The notes: generated from the letters alone by a model not told the origin. A stretch of 59,582 nucleotides of DNA from Oscillospiraceae bacterium (GCA_902783255.1 CACZQB010000002.1:1-59582); one strand, 5' to 3'; numbered from the stretch's first letter, positions 23,521-32,870 are shown. Translations and numbers: made by a program.

Positions 23521-24978
23521 TCAATTATGATATGCATTGTATTCTCCGTAAATAGAAATAATTGATTCTACGATCGGGAAGCAGTCTCTTTCCATCATTT
23601 CATTGAGCGCTGACTCATTTGCGGTAACAAATTCCACGGCAGATTTCTGTGCCAGGAAATTATTCATGACACCTGCGTTTGTCCAATGGAAATAATTGTA
23701 AACACAATTATCATACATTTTGAAAAAGACGTCCGCATCTCTTTCGTCAAAGAAATAGTTGTATGTCATATATTCCTGAACTGTTTCACGCGTTTCAAAT
23801 CCGTCAAGAGGCGCATAAAGATCATTGATTATCATAGCCGTATTTCGCGGATTTGTGGTCGTGAGAGGCATGGCAAAAGCGGAATAAATATTTTCTATTA
23901 CACCGTAGACATAATCATCGGGGACATCTGGTCCGTGCGGAAACGGAAGGATTCCGAAATCATATATTTTCTGGGCAATAATTGCGTCTCTTCCGTAAAT
24001 ATATCCCGTATATACGGCAGCCATTGCTGCCTCTTCGCGGCAGAACCCCTGAGCGATCTCATCGTGATTATAACGCAGTGCATTTTTATGCAGACAGGTA
24101 TCTTTAAACGTTTGATAAAAATTGATAGACGCTTCTATTGCGCTCATTCCCTGTTTATCATACATTGAAAAATACGGATTGCCGTCTGCATCTATAGAGA
24201 TAGGCGCTGCTCCGTTGGAGAAAAGAAACATTTCGGTAAGAACGGAAGAAGATGCCATAAAACCGTAATGTTTGACAGTTCCGCCCTCCTGCAGGTGAGC
24301 AGCCTCGACTAAATCGCTGAAGTTGTTCCAGTTCCATGATTTTGTTTCAACATATTCTCGAGGATCGCCTAAACCGTTTGCAGCAAAGATTGCACCATTA
24401 AAAACGATTGGATATCCGAAATTGATCTGAGTAAGCTCAGGCCAGGCCGCGGGAACGAGACCGTAGAGATCGTTATTATAAAACATAGTTTCAAGGAACG
24501 GAAGCTCACCCCATTTGGATGAATCAGTAATATCAATGATATCCGACACTTCGCTCATACCGACATACAGACCTGCACGACAGTTATCACCTATCATATC
24601 CGAAATACCGGAAACGATATCAGCGACATATACGCCCGAATATACGGGAGCTTTGACGTATTCGTGAAGCCCCGTGCGTGATTCGATTATCAGAGTGCAG
24701 TTATGGTTTTGTTCAAGATCCTTGACGCGTTTTATAGCTGCATCTGCAAGGACCGTATTGTATGTGTAGCCCAAGAAAGAGTCGTTTGACGCAGAAACTG
24801 CCCAGTTCATAACCGGATCGAACATATATTTGAGTTTCTGTCCGTCAAAATCCGCTTCGTTTGTTTCATACGTCGCCAAATCCAGATCAAATGTCTCTTC
24901 GCCTGCGCCGGCGCATGAAACAGCTGTAAACAAAACTGCTGCACAGAAAATCGCTGCAACTATTCTTCTTATTTTCAC
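23521..24978 (-). CDS. Extracellular sugar-type solute-binding lipoprotein without permeases
   Basis: A 485-residue family-1-like solute-binding protein. The N-terminus has a basic start KIRR, a hydrophobic core and AVSC lipobox with Cys at about residue 22, so it is exported and lipid-anchored. Periplasmic-binding signatures include ENDLYGLVPAAWPELTQI-like and WNWNNFSDLVEAA segments. I use a GTG start at 24976-24978, with GAGGGG 10 nt upstream; the longer frame begins inside the ThuA gene and lacks a site. No membrane component or ATPase for this transporter is encoded nearby, which is unusual. It is downstream of thuA-like and upstream of the isomerase. Confidence 0.86.
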   Translation of the reverse strand: MKIRRIVAAIFCAAVLFTAVSCAGAGEETFDLDLATYETNEADFDGQKLKYMFDPVMNWAVSASNDSFLGYTYNTVLADAAIKRVKDLEQNHNCTLIIESRTGLHEYVKAPVYSGVYVADIVSGISDMIGDNCRAGLYVGMSEVSDIIDITDSSKWGELPFLETMFYNNDLYGLVPAAWPELTQINFGYPIVFNGAIFAANGLGDPREYVETKSWNWNNFSDLVEAAHLQEGGTVKHYGFMASSSVLTEMFLFSNGAAPISIDADGNPYFSMYDKQGMSAIEASINFYQTFKDTCLHKNALRYNHDEIAQGFCREEAAMAAVYTGYIYGRDAIIAQKIYDFGILPFPHGPDVPDDYVYGVIENIYSAFAMPLTTTNPRNTAMIINDLYAPLDGFETRETVQEYMTYNYFFDERDADVFFKMYDNCVYNYFHWTNAGVMNNFLAQKSAVEFVTANESALNEMMERDCFPIVESIISIYGEYNAYHN

Positions 24979-25007
24979 TTCGCCAAATCCCCTCTGTTTT
25001 TTGAGAA

Positions 25008-25739
25008 TCAATTATTCTGTATTGTTGCGGGAACCCACGGAGCATCAAGAAATACTCTTTCTTTTCCGGGATTGGCCCACTTGATCGCATTTCTGACTAC
25101 TGTGAGATAGTTTTCGTCATAGAATGTCGGGTTTGTTTCATGACCGGGCTGGAAGTAGAATATTTTGCCGAGTCCTCTTGTGAATGTTACGCCTGAGCGG
25201 AAAACTTCGCCGCCGGAGAACCAACCAATAAAGATATTGTCATCGGGTCTCGGAATATCGAAAAATTCACCGTAAGTTTCTTCGTGAGGAATAATAAATT
25301 TATCCCCTATGCCCTGCGTGATGGGGTGAGACGGATTTACGTTCCAAAGGACTTCAGTATCGCCTGATTCACGCCATATAAGTCTTCCGGTCGTTCCAAG
25401 AAGACGCGTAAACGGTTTGGAGTAATGCGCGGAATGAAGGGCAATGAAGCCCATTCCTGCCTGAACATGGCGGATAACGCGAGCAACGATCTCATCGTCA
25501 ACAAGATGATGTCCGCAATGCGCCCACCAAATCAAAACATCGGTTTTTGCAAGAAGTTCTTCTGTAAGACCGTGTTCGGGCATATCCTGAGTAGCTTCGG
25601 TCACATCAAAAAGGTCATTTCCTGCCGTTATTCCTTTTTTCAATGCGGCGTTCATACCGTCCGGGTATACCGCTTTTACTGCATCATCCGTTGCATCCTG
25701 CATATGTTCATTCCAAACAACAACATTTATTTTTTTCAT
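25008..25739 (-). CDS. ThuA-like protein (trehalose utilisation family)
   Basis: A 243-residue ThuA-family protein with the amidotransferase-like flavodoxin fold: KINVVVWNEH, DVLIWWAHCGHHLVDDE, GMGFIALHSAHYSKPF, and GKIFYFQPGHETNPTF. In Sinorhizobium, thuA with thuB (a Gfo/Idh enzyme) converts trehalose and related disaccharides by way of 3-keto derivatives. Its neighbours here are a Gfo/Idh oxidoreductase and a sugar isomerase, the same logic. No signal peptide. The catalytic role of ThuA itself is not settled. Confidence 0.9.
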   Translation of the reverse strand: MKKINVVVWNEHMQDATDDAVKAVYPDGMNAALKKGITAGNDLFDVTEATQDMPEHGLTEELLAKTDVLIWWAHCGHHLVDDEIVARVIRHVQAGMGFIALHSAHYSKPFTRLLGTTGRLIWRESGDTEVLWNVNPSHPITQGIGDKFIIPHEETYGEFFDIPRPDDNIFIGWFSGGEVFRSGVTFTRGLGKIFYFQPGHETNPTFYDENYLTVVRNAIKWANPGKERVFLDAPWVPATIQNN

Positions 25740-25790
25740 TTATATATACCTCTGTAATTTAAAAATTTTCTGATTATAATACGGTGTTTT

Positions 25791-26957
25791 TTATTGTATT
25801 TCAGCTACGTTTATCCAGCAGCGGTTTTCGATCGATCTATCAACGGCGTCAAGGACCTGACAGCACTTATAACCGTCATAGAAATCGGGGCATGTTGGTT
25901 TATCGTTTGCGATTGCTTCGTAGAATTCGTAAAACTCATGAGCAAAAGTATTTTCATAACCCAGGACATGACCTGCCGGCCACCAGTGAGACGCGTAGTT
26001 ATGGCAGCCTTCCGATGCCTGAATGAGACGAAAACCCTGAAGATCTTCTTCGTCTTCGCGGCTCATATACCAAAGCTCGTTCATCCTCTCAAACGAGAAC
26101 TTCAATGAACCTTTATCACCGTTAATCTCGAATGACATATCGTTTTTATGACCTGCGGCAAAGCGTGTTGCTTCAAATACGCCCAATGCTCCGTTTTCGA
26201 ATTCAGCCATAAATATTGTGGCGTCGTCAACAGTTACTTTTCCGAGAGGAGCATCCGCACCCGCTTTTCCGGAAAGACCGGTCATTTTTTCTACAAGAGG
26301 TCTATCGGTAACAAATGTTTTGGACATTCCCATTACTTTTGCGAAATCACCCACAAGATATCTTGCCGCATCTATAACATGAGCGCCGAGATCACCGTGA
26401 GAGCCTGAGCCACAGACAGACTTGTCAAGCCTCCAAACGAGCGGGAAATCAGGGTCTATTATCCAGTCCTGAAGAAATGAACCTCTGAAATGGAATATTT
26501 TACCTATCTTGCCCGAATCTATTAATTTTTTAGCAAGAACAACTGCCGGAGCAAAACGGTAATTGAATCCTACCTGGTGCTTTATACCTGCTTTGTTTGC
26601 AGCGTCAAGCATCTGTTTTGCATCAGAAGTGTTTAACGCTAGCGGTTTTTCGGAAAAAATATGTTTTCCGGCAGCGGCAGCGGCAAGCGCGATTTCCTTA
26701 TGGACATTTGACGGCGCCGTAATATCGATAACATCTATATCATTACGGGCAACAAGTTTTTCCCAGGAAGTTTCACACGATTCCCAGCCGAACTTCTCCC
26801 TGCTCTGTTCTACCCATTCGGGATCTCTGCCGCAGATAGCTTTTTTAACAACATTTGCGGAAGTGTCGAAAAACATCGGCAGCTGGGTAAGTCCGTTTGA
26901 ATGAGCTTTACCCATAAATTTGTAGCCGACAAGTCCTACATTAATGTTCTTTTTCAT
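25791..26957 (-). CDS. Gfo/Idh/MocA-family NAD(P)-dependent sugar oxidoreductase
   Basis: A 388-residue enzyme with an N-terminal Rossmann fold (NVGLVGYKFMGKAH, residues 5-18), the family EKP motif (FSEKPLAL, about residue 95), the GFNYRFAP stretch (about 124) and a C-terminal substrate domain with HGDLGAHVIDAARYL. The conserved catalytic Lys is in EKP. It oxidises a sugar or polyol hydroxyl with NAD(P). The ATG follows an excellent AACGGAGGTTAAC site. It is 33 nt after the cyclophilin gene and heads the sugar-metabolism part of the operon. Confidence 0.93.
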   Translation of the reverse strand: MKKNINVGLVGYKFMGKAHSNGLTQLPMFFDTSANVVKKAICGRDPEWVEQSREKFGWESCETSWEKLVARNDIDVIDITAPSNVHKEIALAAAAAGKHIFSEKPLALNTSDAKQMLDAANKAGIKHQVGFNYRFAPAVVLAKKLIDSGKIGKIFHFRGSFLQDWIIDPDFPLVWRLDKSVCGSGSHGDLGAHVIDAARYLVGDFAKVMGMSKTFVTDRPLVEKMTGLSGKAGADAPLGKVTVDDATIFMAEFENGALGVFEATRFAAGHKNDMSFEINGDKGSLKFSFERMNELWYMSREDEEDLQGFRLIQASEGCHNYASHWWPAGHVLGYENTFAHEFYEFYEAIANDKPTCPDFYDGYKCCQVLDAVDRSIENRCWINVAEIQ

Positions 26958-26990
26958 TACTGTTAACCTCCGTTATTAATATTTTAAAAA

Positions 26991-27716
26991 TCAGCCTTCG
27001 TATTCTTCGATCGTTATACCGATGATCGTTACATCTTCAAGCGGTTTGCTTGAACTATTGACAGGAACTGCGGCGATAGCATCCACAACATCCATACCTT
27101 CGATTACCTGTCCGAATACGGTGTGATGTCCGTCAAGCCATGGGGCTCCTCCGCCCATTTTTTTATACAGTTCCACAACTTCTTCGCTAACACCGTATCT
27201 GGATTTTATTATTTCCCAGTTTTCATCGGAGTAGCCGTTATTCTGATTAATGAAAAACTGACTTCCGTTTGTATTTGCACCTGCATTAGCCATTGAAAGT
27301 GCACCTCTGAAGTTGAAAAGATACTTCGAAAACTCATCCTCAAAAGATTTGCCCCAGCAGCTTTCGCCGCCTGATCCGCTTGCAGTCGGGTCTCCGCCCT
27401 GGATCATAAACTCGTTCATTACGCGATGGAAAGTAATGCCGTCATAATATCCGTTTTCGGAAAGAGTAATAAAATTCTCAACAGCCTTGGGTGCGATTTC
27501 AGGAAAGAACATGAGTTTTATTGTGCCCATGTTTGTTTCCATAACGGCTATCTTATCCCCTTTCTCAGGTTTTTGATTCTGTAAAAGTTTTTCAAACTCC
27601 AAAGAATAATTCCCTTCTTCCTGTTTTCCGCCATCATCTTTTGCGCATGAGCACATGGTAAAACACATCACAGCCGCAACAGCAATAAGAAAAGAACGGA
27701 ACAATATTTTTTTCAT
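26991..27716 (-). CDS. Cyclophilin-type peptidyl-prolyl isomerase lipoprotein
   Basis: A 241-residue extracytoplasmic cyclophilin. Signal peptide residues 1-23 with a Cys (TMCSC) lipid anchor near 24, an acidic linker, then the cyclophilin domain: NMGTIKLMFFPEIAPKAVENF, GYYDGITFHRVMNEFMIQGGDP, GALSMANAGANTNGSQFFI and HHTVFGQVIEGMDVVDAI, given in pieces. The catalytic Arg in FHRV and the FMIQGGD loop are present. It catalyses proline isomerisation of exported proteins. First gene after the promoter at 27758; co-transcription with the sugar genes is unexpected for a foldase. Confidence 0.94.
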   Translation of the reverse strand: MKKILFRSFLIAVAAVMCFTMCSCAKDDGGKQEEGNYSLEFEKLLQNQKPEKGDKIAVMETNMGTIKLMFFPEIAPKAVENFITLSENGYYDGITFHRVMNEFMIQGGDPTASGSGGESCWGKSFEDEFSKYLFNFRGALSMANAGANTNGSQFFINQNNGYSDENWEIIKSRYGVSEEVVELYKKMGGGAPWLDGHHTVFGQVIEGMDVVDAIAAVPVNSSSKPLEDVTIIGITIEEYEG

Positions 27717-27757
27717 AACAATACTTCCTTGTGTAATATCATAATATAGCTGTTTTT

Positions 27758-27786
27758 ATTATATACTTTTTTCTGTCACATGTCAA
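27758..27786 (-). promoter_or_regulatory. Promoter of the cyclophilin - Gfo/Idh - ThuA operon
   Basis: On the minus strand TTGACA (27781-27786), 17-nt spacer, TATAAT (27758-27763); consensus in both boxes. Confidence 0.9.
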
Positions 27787-27867
27787 GATTTTTCGAAGAA
27801 AAAAATAAAAACAACGAAAGAAAAAGATTTCTCATCGATTCGCAAACAACAGATGTCAAAAAAACGG

Positions 27868-27897
27868 AAGAAGAGTGTCCGCAAAGACACTCTTCTT
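27868..27897 (-). terminator. Terminator after the HAD phosphatase gene
   Basis: GAAGAGTGTC and GACACTCTTC (6-nt loop) form a stem of 10-12 bp; on the minus strand a T-run (CCGTTTTTTTG) follows. Confidence 0.85.
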
Positions 27898-27899
27898 GT

Positions 27900-28607
27900 T
27901 CAAAGTTTTTCAATATATTCAATGAGGTCGCAATAGTCTCCGTGAGGATACAAAGATATATCCTCGTCTTTTTTGTTAATCAGACAGTTTGTGAGAAGAA
28001 ATACATTCATACCTGTGTTCTTTGCAGGCATATCTTCCGATACATCGTTGCCTACCATAACGCATTCTTCAGGTTTTTTATTTATTTTTTCAAGAATTTC
28101 AAGAAAATATCCGGGAAAAGGCTTACTGTAATGACTGTTTTCATATGATGTGATAAGGCTGAACATTTTTTCATCTACCCCTGCCCATGAGAGCCTTGAG
28201 CGCATGGCAATATCGGGGAAAAGCGGGTTTGTGGCGCAGACGAGTTCAAAACCGCCGTTTTTCAGATAAGAGACGGTTTCTGAGGCCCTTTGATCATATC
28301 CGCAGACTGTTTTGGATAAATTGTATTCATTTTCATAAAACGAGTCGATAACAGATTTATGCTCGTATACTTTATTCCCGTATATTTCAGCAAATTTCTG
28401 CCAGAATATCTCCTCGTTTGTCCTCTTCCCGTCGTTTCTAACCATAAATTCCGTAGCGGAGAGAAGATTTGAAATAAATTCTTTTTTATCGTAGCCGAGT
28501 GGTTCGACTTTTTTAGCCAGATTCGAAAGATAGAGATTAAGGTATTCGTCAAGATCCATCGGAAGAAGTGTTCCGTCAAGATCGAAAAGAACCGTTGTAA
28601 CAGACAT
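27900..28607 (-). CDS. HAD-superfamily hydrolase
   Basis: A 235-residue haloacid-dehalogenase phosphatase. All four motifs are present: DLDGTLL (nucleophile Asp9), CATN (motif II), YSKPFPG (motif III Lys) and GNDVSEDMPAKNTG (motif IV). A helical cap lies between motifs I and II, as in subfamily I. Substrate unknown. It is 17 nt after the FAD oxidoreductase gene and shares its promoter. Confidence 0.92.
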   Translation of the reverse strand: MSVTTVLFDLDGTLLPMDLDEYLNLYLSNLAKKVEPLGYDKKEFISNLLSATEFMVRNDGKRTNEEIFWQKFAEIYGNKVYEHKSVIDSFYENEYNLSKTVCGYDQRASETVSYLKNGGFELVCATNPLFPDIAMRSRLSWAGVDEKMFSLITSYENSHYSKPFPGYFLEILEKINKKPEECVMVGNDVSEDMPAKNTGMNVFLLTNCLINKKDEDISLYPHGDYCDLIEYIEKL

Positions 28608-28624
28608 ATAATACCCCGTATGAA

Positions 28625-30004
28625 TTATTTACCTATATTTTCACTGATATATCTTGCAACGTGAACGCCGCTTGCGGAAGCATGAGAAAGCGAGTGCGTT
28701 ATACCGCTGCAATCACCTATCACGAAAAGACCTTTATGTTTTGTCTGGAGATTTTCGTCGAGAGCGACTTCCATATTATAGAATTTTACTTCCACACCGT
28801 AAAGCAAAGTGTCGCCTGAAGCTGTACCCGGAGCGATTTTGTCAAGCGCATAAATCATTTCTATAATACCGTCAAGAATTCTTTTCGGCATTACAAGGCT
28901 CAGATCACCAGGTGTTGCGGCAAATGTCGGCACCGTAAACGATTCGCTGATTCTTGCGGCAGTGCTTCTGTGCCCCGAAACAAGGTCGCCGAATCGCTGA
29001 ATGATTATTCCGCCTCCCAGCATATTGGAAAGACGAGCGATACTTTCACCGTAACCATTGGAATCTTTGAACGGTTCGGAAAAGTGTTTTGCAACAAGAA
29101 GGGCAAAATTAGTGTTTTCTGTTTGCAGAGCGGGATCTTCGTAACTGTGTCCGTTTACGGTAACGATTCCGTTCGTGTTTTCACTTACGACTGCACCGCG
29201 AGGATTCATGCAGAATGTTCTTACAAGATCTCCGTATTTTTCTGTTCTGTATACGATCTTGCTTTCATAAAGCTCGTCAGTAAGATGAGAAAAAAGGACA
29301 GCGGGTAATTCAACTCTTACGCCGATATCAACTCTGTTGCTTTTTGTTGGTATATCAAGATCGCGGCAAACAGACTCCATCCAGGAACTGCCGCTTCTGC
29401 CTGCTGAAATAATGCATTTATCGGCCTCGATCTCTTCTCCTTTGTCAGTTGTGATCCTGAAAACGCCATCTGCTTTTTCCACTTTTACAGCGGGAGAATT
29501 GAATCTGAAGTCAACTTTTTCCTTCAGCTCTTTATAGAGATTATCAAGCACTATATAATTGATATCGGTGCCAAGATGGCGTACAGAGGCGTCAAGAAGA
29601 TGAAGATTATTTTGAAGGCATAAAGTTTTTATTGCGGTATTGGCAGTGCTGTAAAGTTTTGTTCCCGCCCCGCCGTATGCCAGATTTATGCCGTCAACAT
29701 AATGCATAAGATCAATGGCCTGCTGCTTGCCTATATATTCGTAAAGAGTGCCGCCGAACTGATTTGTAATATTGTATTTACCGTCGGAAAAAGCTCCTGC
29801 GCCGCCGAATCCGTTCATGATCGAACAAGGTTTGCAGTTGATACAGCTTTTTACTTTTTTGCCGTCTATAGGACATTTTCGTTTATTTAGCGGATTGCCG
29901 GCTTCAAGAACAGTTATACTAAGCTCCGGATGAAGTTTAATAAGCTCATACGAAGAAAATATACCGCCAGGACCGGCACCGATTATTACAATATCTTTTT
30001 TCAT
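28625..30004 (-). CDS. FAD/NAD(P)-dependent dehydrogenase (COG2509-like)
   Basis: A 459-residue flavoprotein with the dinucleotide motif GAGPGGIFSSYEL near residue 9, a cysteine-rich segment KRKCPIDGKKVKSCINCKPC (about 50-67), the GGAGAFSDGKYN stretch and the C-terminal FVIGDCSG FAD site. It resembles the COG2509 uncharacterised FAD-dependent dehydrogenases, whose four-cysteine region may bind metal or an iron-sulphur cluster. The substrate is unknown. The ATG at 30002-30004 follows AAGGAGAT; a TTG two codons upstream is too close to it. Confidence 0.88.
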   Translation of the reverse strand: MKKDIVIIGAGPGGIFSSYELIKLHPELSITVLEAGNPLNKRKCPIDGKKVKSCINCKPCSIMNGFGGAGAFSDGKYNITNQFGGTLYEYIGKQQAIDLMHYVDGINLAYGGAGTKLYSTANTAIKTLCLQNNLHLLDASVRHLGTDINYIVLDNLYKELKEKVDFRFNSPAVKVEKADGVFRITTDKGEEIEADKCIISAGRSGSSWMESVCRDLDIPTKSNRVDIGVRVELPAVLFSHLTDELYESKIVYRTEKYGDLVRTFCMNPRGAVVSENTNGIVTVNGHSYEDPALQTENTNFALLVAKHFSEPFKDSNGYGESIARLSNMLGGGIIIQRFGDLVSGHRSTAARISESFTVPTFAATPGDLSLVMPKRILDGIIEMIYALDKIAPGTASGDTLLYGVEVKFYNMEVALDENLQTKHKGLFVIGDCSGITHSLSHASASGVHVARYISENIGK

Positions 30005-30042
30005 AAACAATATCTCCTTAAAGATGGATCATCACGCCGTAT

Positions 30043-30071
30043 ATTATACAACATATCATAAAAAAAATCAA
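30043..30071 (-). promoter_or_regulatory. Promoter of the FAD dehydrogenase - HAD operon
   Basis: On the minus strand TTGATT (30066-30071), 17-nt spacer, TATAAT (30043-30048). Confidence 0.75.
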
Positions 30072-30162
30072 TAGAATATGAAAAATCATTCCGAAATGTC
30101 AAAAAGCGGATTTGAAAAAAATTATTAAATTTAAAAAATTACGGCTTTATTGCACAAGGGTA

Positions 30163-30190
30163 TTGACAAACGGAAAATTTCGGATATAAT
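30163..30190 (+). promoter_or_regulatory. Promoter of arsR-type repressor and cadA
   Basis: TTGACA (30163-30168), 16-nt spacer, TATAAT (30185-30190). The operator at 30195-30210 starts 5 nt downstream, at the transcription start, a position where a bound repressor would block RNA polymerase. Confidence 0.85.
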
Positions 30191-30194
30191 ATAT

Positions 30195-30210
30195 TTGAAT
30201 AATTGTTCAA
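30195..30210 (+). promoter_or_regulatory. ArsR/SmtB-type operator 1
   Basis: TTGAATAATTGTTCAA, an imperfect palindrome of the TGAA(N6)TTCA form bound by SmtB/CadC/CzrA repressors. The same 16 bases occur at 32880-32895. Confidence 0.85.
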
Positions 30211-30233
30211 CTGTTTGATTGGGGGACAAAGAA

Positions 30234-30587
30234 ATGACTGACGAATCGGTTTGTCAATGTGACCATATTCACGAAACAGAAGTAAGCAATACAAAAAAGA
30301 CAATGCTTAAAGATGATGATTATATTGCTCTTTCTACTCTTTATAAAATGTTTGCCGATCCGACAAGGATAAAACTTTTGCATGCGCTTGAAAGAAATGA
30401 ATTATGCGTATGCGATCTGGCTGCGCTTCTCGGAATGACAAAATCTGCAATCTCACATCAGCTCAAAGCATTAAAGCTTTCCGATCTTGTAAAATTCAGA
30501 AAAGAAGGACAAAATGTTTATTATTCTCTTGCTGATGATCATGTAAAACTGATAATCGATATGGGACTTGAACATATAAACGAATAA
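30234..30587 (+). CDS. Metal-sensing ArsR/SmtB-family repressor
   Basis: A 117-residue winged-helix repressor. Both known metal sites of the family can be read. The alpha5 zinc site has Asp101, His103, His114 and Glu117, with the SmtB spacing. The alpha3N-type ligands are Cys7, Cys9 (and His11, His13) plus Cys58 and Cys60 in ELCVCDLA. The recognition helix is MTKSAISHQLKALK. It should release the operator on binding Zn, Cd or Pb and so derepress the downstream ATPase. The ATG at 30234 has GGGGGA 7 nt upstream. It is upstream of cadA by 72 nt and controls its own promoter. Confidence 0.95.
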   Translation: MTDESVCQCDHIHETEVSNTKKTMLKDDDYIALSTLYKMFADPTRIKLLHALERNELCVCDLAALLGMTKSAISHQLKALKLSDLVKFRKEGQNVYYSLADDHVKLIIDMGLEHINE

Positions 30588-30624
30588 ATCGCAAAGAAAG
30601 CTTTATCTTCTTTTTATCATTTTT

Positions 30625-30644
30625 AGTTGAATAATTGAGCAACT
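30625..30644 (+). promoter_or_regulatory. ArsR/SmtB-type operator 2, before cadA
   Basis: AGTTGAATAATTGAGCAACT contains TTGAATAATTG followed by AGCAA, two bases different from operator 1 (TTGAATAATTGTTCAA). The site lies 15-35 nt before the cadA start; no separate promoter is obvious, so it may act as an auxiliary or roadblock site. Confidence 0.65.
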
Positions 30645-30659
30645 ATTTGTGGGGTTAAT

Positions 30660-32810
30660 ATGAATAGAGAGTATTATCTGAAGGGACTTGACTGTCCCAA
30701 TTGTTCTGCAAAAATAGAAAACGATATAAATAAACTCGAATATGTTAAATCTGCCAGGGTAAACCTTGTAAAGCAATACTTATATGTTGAATTTGATGGC
30801 GTTGACGAGAAAAATCTCGATAAAGATGTTAAAAACATCGTGTTTTCTTACGAGCCTGATGTTAACGTAATGACAAAGGAAGTATCTGACGGAAGAGAAG
30901 CGAAAAAAGAATCTCACCGTCATGAAGAGGCATATCGGGATCCTGAAAATGACGATGAAGATGACAGCAGAAAGGATTTGATTAAAATAATAGCCGGCGG
31001 AGTGATATATGCTGCCGCGCTGATACTTAATGCCGCAACCGATCTTCCGTTCCCGGCATATATTGCAATGCTTGCGGTTTCATATATAATACTCGGCGGC
31101 GAAATAATTCTCAATGCGCTGAAAAACATTGCGAACGGTCATATTTTTGACGAGAATTTTCTGATGACGGTATCAACCGTAGGCGCATTTGCGATCGGAG
31201 AATACCCTGAAGCTGTTGCCGTTATGCTGTTTTATACGATAGGAGAATTTTTTCAGTCAGTCGCAGTCCGCCGTTCACGAAAATCGATAAAAAAACTGCT
31301 AGAAATTCGTCCGGAAACAGCAACAGTCGTAAGAAACGGTCGTGAAATCACGATCGATCCTGAACATGTAGAACTCGGTGAAACTTTAATAATACGTCCC
31401 GGAGAAAGGATACCGATCGACGGAACAGTAACAGAAGGCGAATCATCTATCGACACAAAAGCAGTCACCGGAGAATCATTGCCCAAAGATGTATTTGCGG
31501 GAGACGAAGTTCTTTCGGGATGTATCAATATGAGCGGTGTACTGAAAATAAGGACTGCTAAAAGTTTTGGTGAATCGACCGCTACAAGGATCATAGAACT
31601 TGTGGAGAACGCATCTTCCAACAAAGCACCAGCCGAAAACTTTATTACAACTTTTGCTAAATACTACACGCCCGCGGTAGTTCTCGCGGCAGCGCTTCTG
31701 GCTGTCTTACCTCCCCTTTTATTCGGAGAACGGTGGGCAGACTGGCTTTACAGAGGATTCTCATTTCTTGTAATATCGTGTCCGTGTGCACTTGTAATAT
31801 CTATTCCCCTCGCCTATTTCGGCGGAATCGGCTCAGCATCGCGTCACGGCATACTCGTAAAAGGCGGAAATTATCTTGAAGCGCTGAACAGCGCAGACAC
31901 AATGGTTTTCGACAAAACAGGAACAATCACGAAAGGTGTTTTCAAGGTATCGGAAATTATTCCCGCAGAAGGGATAACAGAAAAGGAAACTTTACTGGAA
32001 GCAGCATACGCTGAGGCATTTTCCAACCATCCCATCGCTAAATCGATCACAGATCATTTTGCAATGGATATTGACAGGAACAGCATTTCAGACTATGAGG
32101 AGTTTTCAGGATACGGCGTCAGAGCTATTTGGGACGGCAGAGTACTGCTGGCAGGCAATGAAAAGCTTATGGAAAGCAGAAATATAGATTTTTCCGTATG
32201 CAGCAAGCCGGGAACTAAAATTTATGTAGCCGTTGACGGAAAATATTCAGGATGCATCATTATTTCAGACGAAATAAGGCCTGACAGTAAAACTGCGATA
32301 GACAGACTGAAAAAGTTAGGGATAGTCAAAACAGTTATGCTGACAGGAGACAGCGAAAACATTGCTGCAGATATTGCAAAAAGAACAGGTATTGACGAAT
32401 ACCACGCAGAACTATTACCTCATGAAAAAGTTGAAATACTGAAAAAACTGAAAGAAAACTGTCAGAAGAACAAGAGAATCGCATTTGCGGGAGACGGAAT
32501 AAACGATGCGCCGTCGCTCTCATGTGCAGACATTGGCATAGCAATGGGCGGAATCGGATCAGACGCCGCAATAGAGGCAGCTGATTTTGTGATAATGACA
32601 GATGAACCGTCAAAAATCGCCGATGCGGTAAAAATAGCGCGTGAAACGAAAAAAACTGTTATCGCAAATATTATTTTTGCGTTAGGTGTAAAAGCAATAT
32701 TCCTTATATTGAGCGCGTTCGGACTGGCAAATATGTGGCAGGCTGTTTTTGCCGATGTCGGTGTTGCACTGATAGCGATACTGAATTCGATCAGGATACT
32801 CAGGAAATGA
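30660..32810 (+). CDS. cadA: Zinc/cadmium/lead-transporting P1B-type ATPase
   Basis: A 716-residue heavy-metal pump. Order: HMA domain with GLDCPNCSAKIE (Cys12, Cys15), a linker rich in His and acidic residues (ESHRHEEAY and DPENDDEDD, about 84-102), membrane helices, the A-domain TGES (270-273), the metal-site SCPCALVIS (CPC at 374-376), phosphorylation motif DKTGT (418-422), the nucleotide-binding NHPIAKS stretch, GDGINDAPSL hinge, and a last helix with Asp in FADVGVALIAILNS. CPC plus that Asp and a Lys point to the P1B-2 zinc/cadmium group. Downstream of the metal sensor, it exports metal from the cytoplasm. Ends at a strong terminator. Confidence 0.95.
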   Translation: MNREYYLKGLDCPNCSAKIENDINKLEYVKSARVNLVKQYLYVEFDGVDEKNLDKDVKNIVFSYEPDVNVMTKEVSDGREAKKESHRHEEAYRDPENDDEDDSRKDLIKIIAGGVIYAAALILNAATDLPFPAYIAMLAVSYIILGGEIILNALKNIANGHIFDENFLMTVSTVGAFAIGEYPEAVAVMLFYTIGEFFQSVAVRRSRKSIKKLLEIRPETATVVRNGREITIDPEHVELGETLIIRPGERIPIDGTVTEGESSIDTKAVTGESLPKDVFAGDEVLSGCINMSGVLKIRTAKSFGESTATRIIELVENASSNKAPAENFITTFAKYYTPAVVLAAALLAVLPPLLFGERWADWLYRGFSFLVISCPCALVISIPLAYFGGIGSASRHGILVKGGNYLEALNSADTMVFDKTGTITKGVFKVSEIIPAEGITEKETLLEAAYAEAFSNHPIAKSITDHFAMDIDRNSISDYEEFSGYGVRAIWDGRVLLAGNEKLMESRNIDFSVCSKPGTKIYVAVDGKYSGCIIISDEIRPDSKTAIDRLKKLGIVKTVMLTGDSENIAADIAKRTGIDEYHAELLPHEKVEILKKLKENCQKNKRIAFAGDGINDAPSLSCADIGIAMGGIGSDAAIEAADFVIMTDEPSKIADAVKIARETKKTVIANIIFALGVKAIFLILSAFGLANMWQAVFADVGVALIAILNSIRILRK

Positions 32811-32830
32811 ACTTCAATAATCAATGGACA

Positions 32831-32870
32831 ATAAAACGAGCGGTATAACGCTCGTTTTATTTGTTTTTTT
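32831..32870 (+). terminator. Terminator of arsR-cadA
   Basis: ATAAAACGAGCG, 6-nt loop, CGCTCGTTTTAT, then TTGTTTTTTT. Confidence 0.9.

Noticed and set aside
23521..27716. Gene set as a complete ABC sugar transporter operon
   Set aside because: No permease or ATPase is encoded in the cluster; only the binding protein is present.
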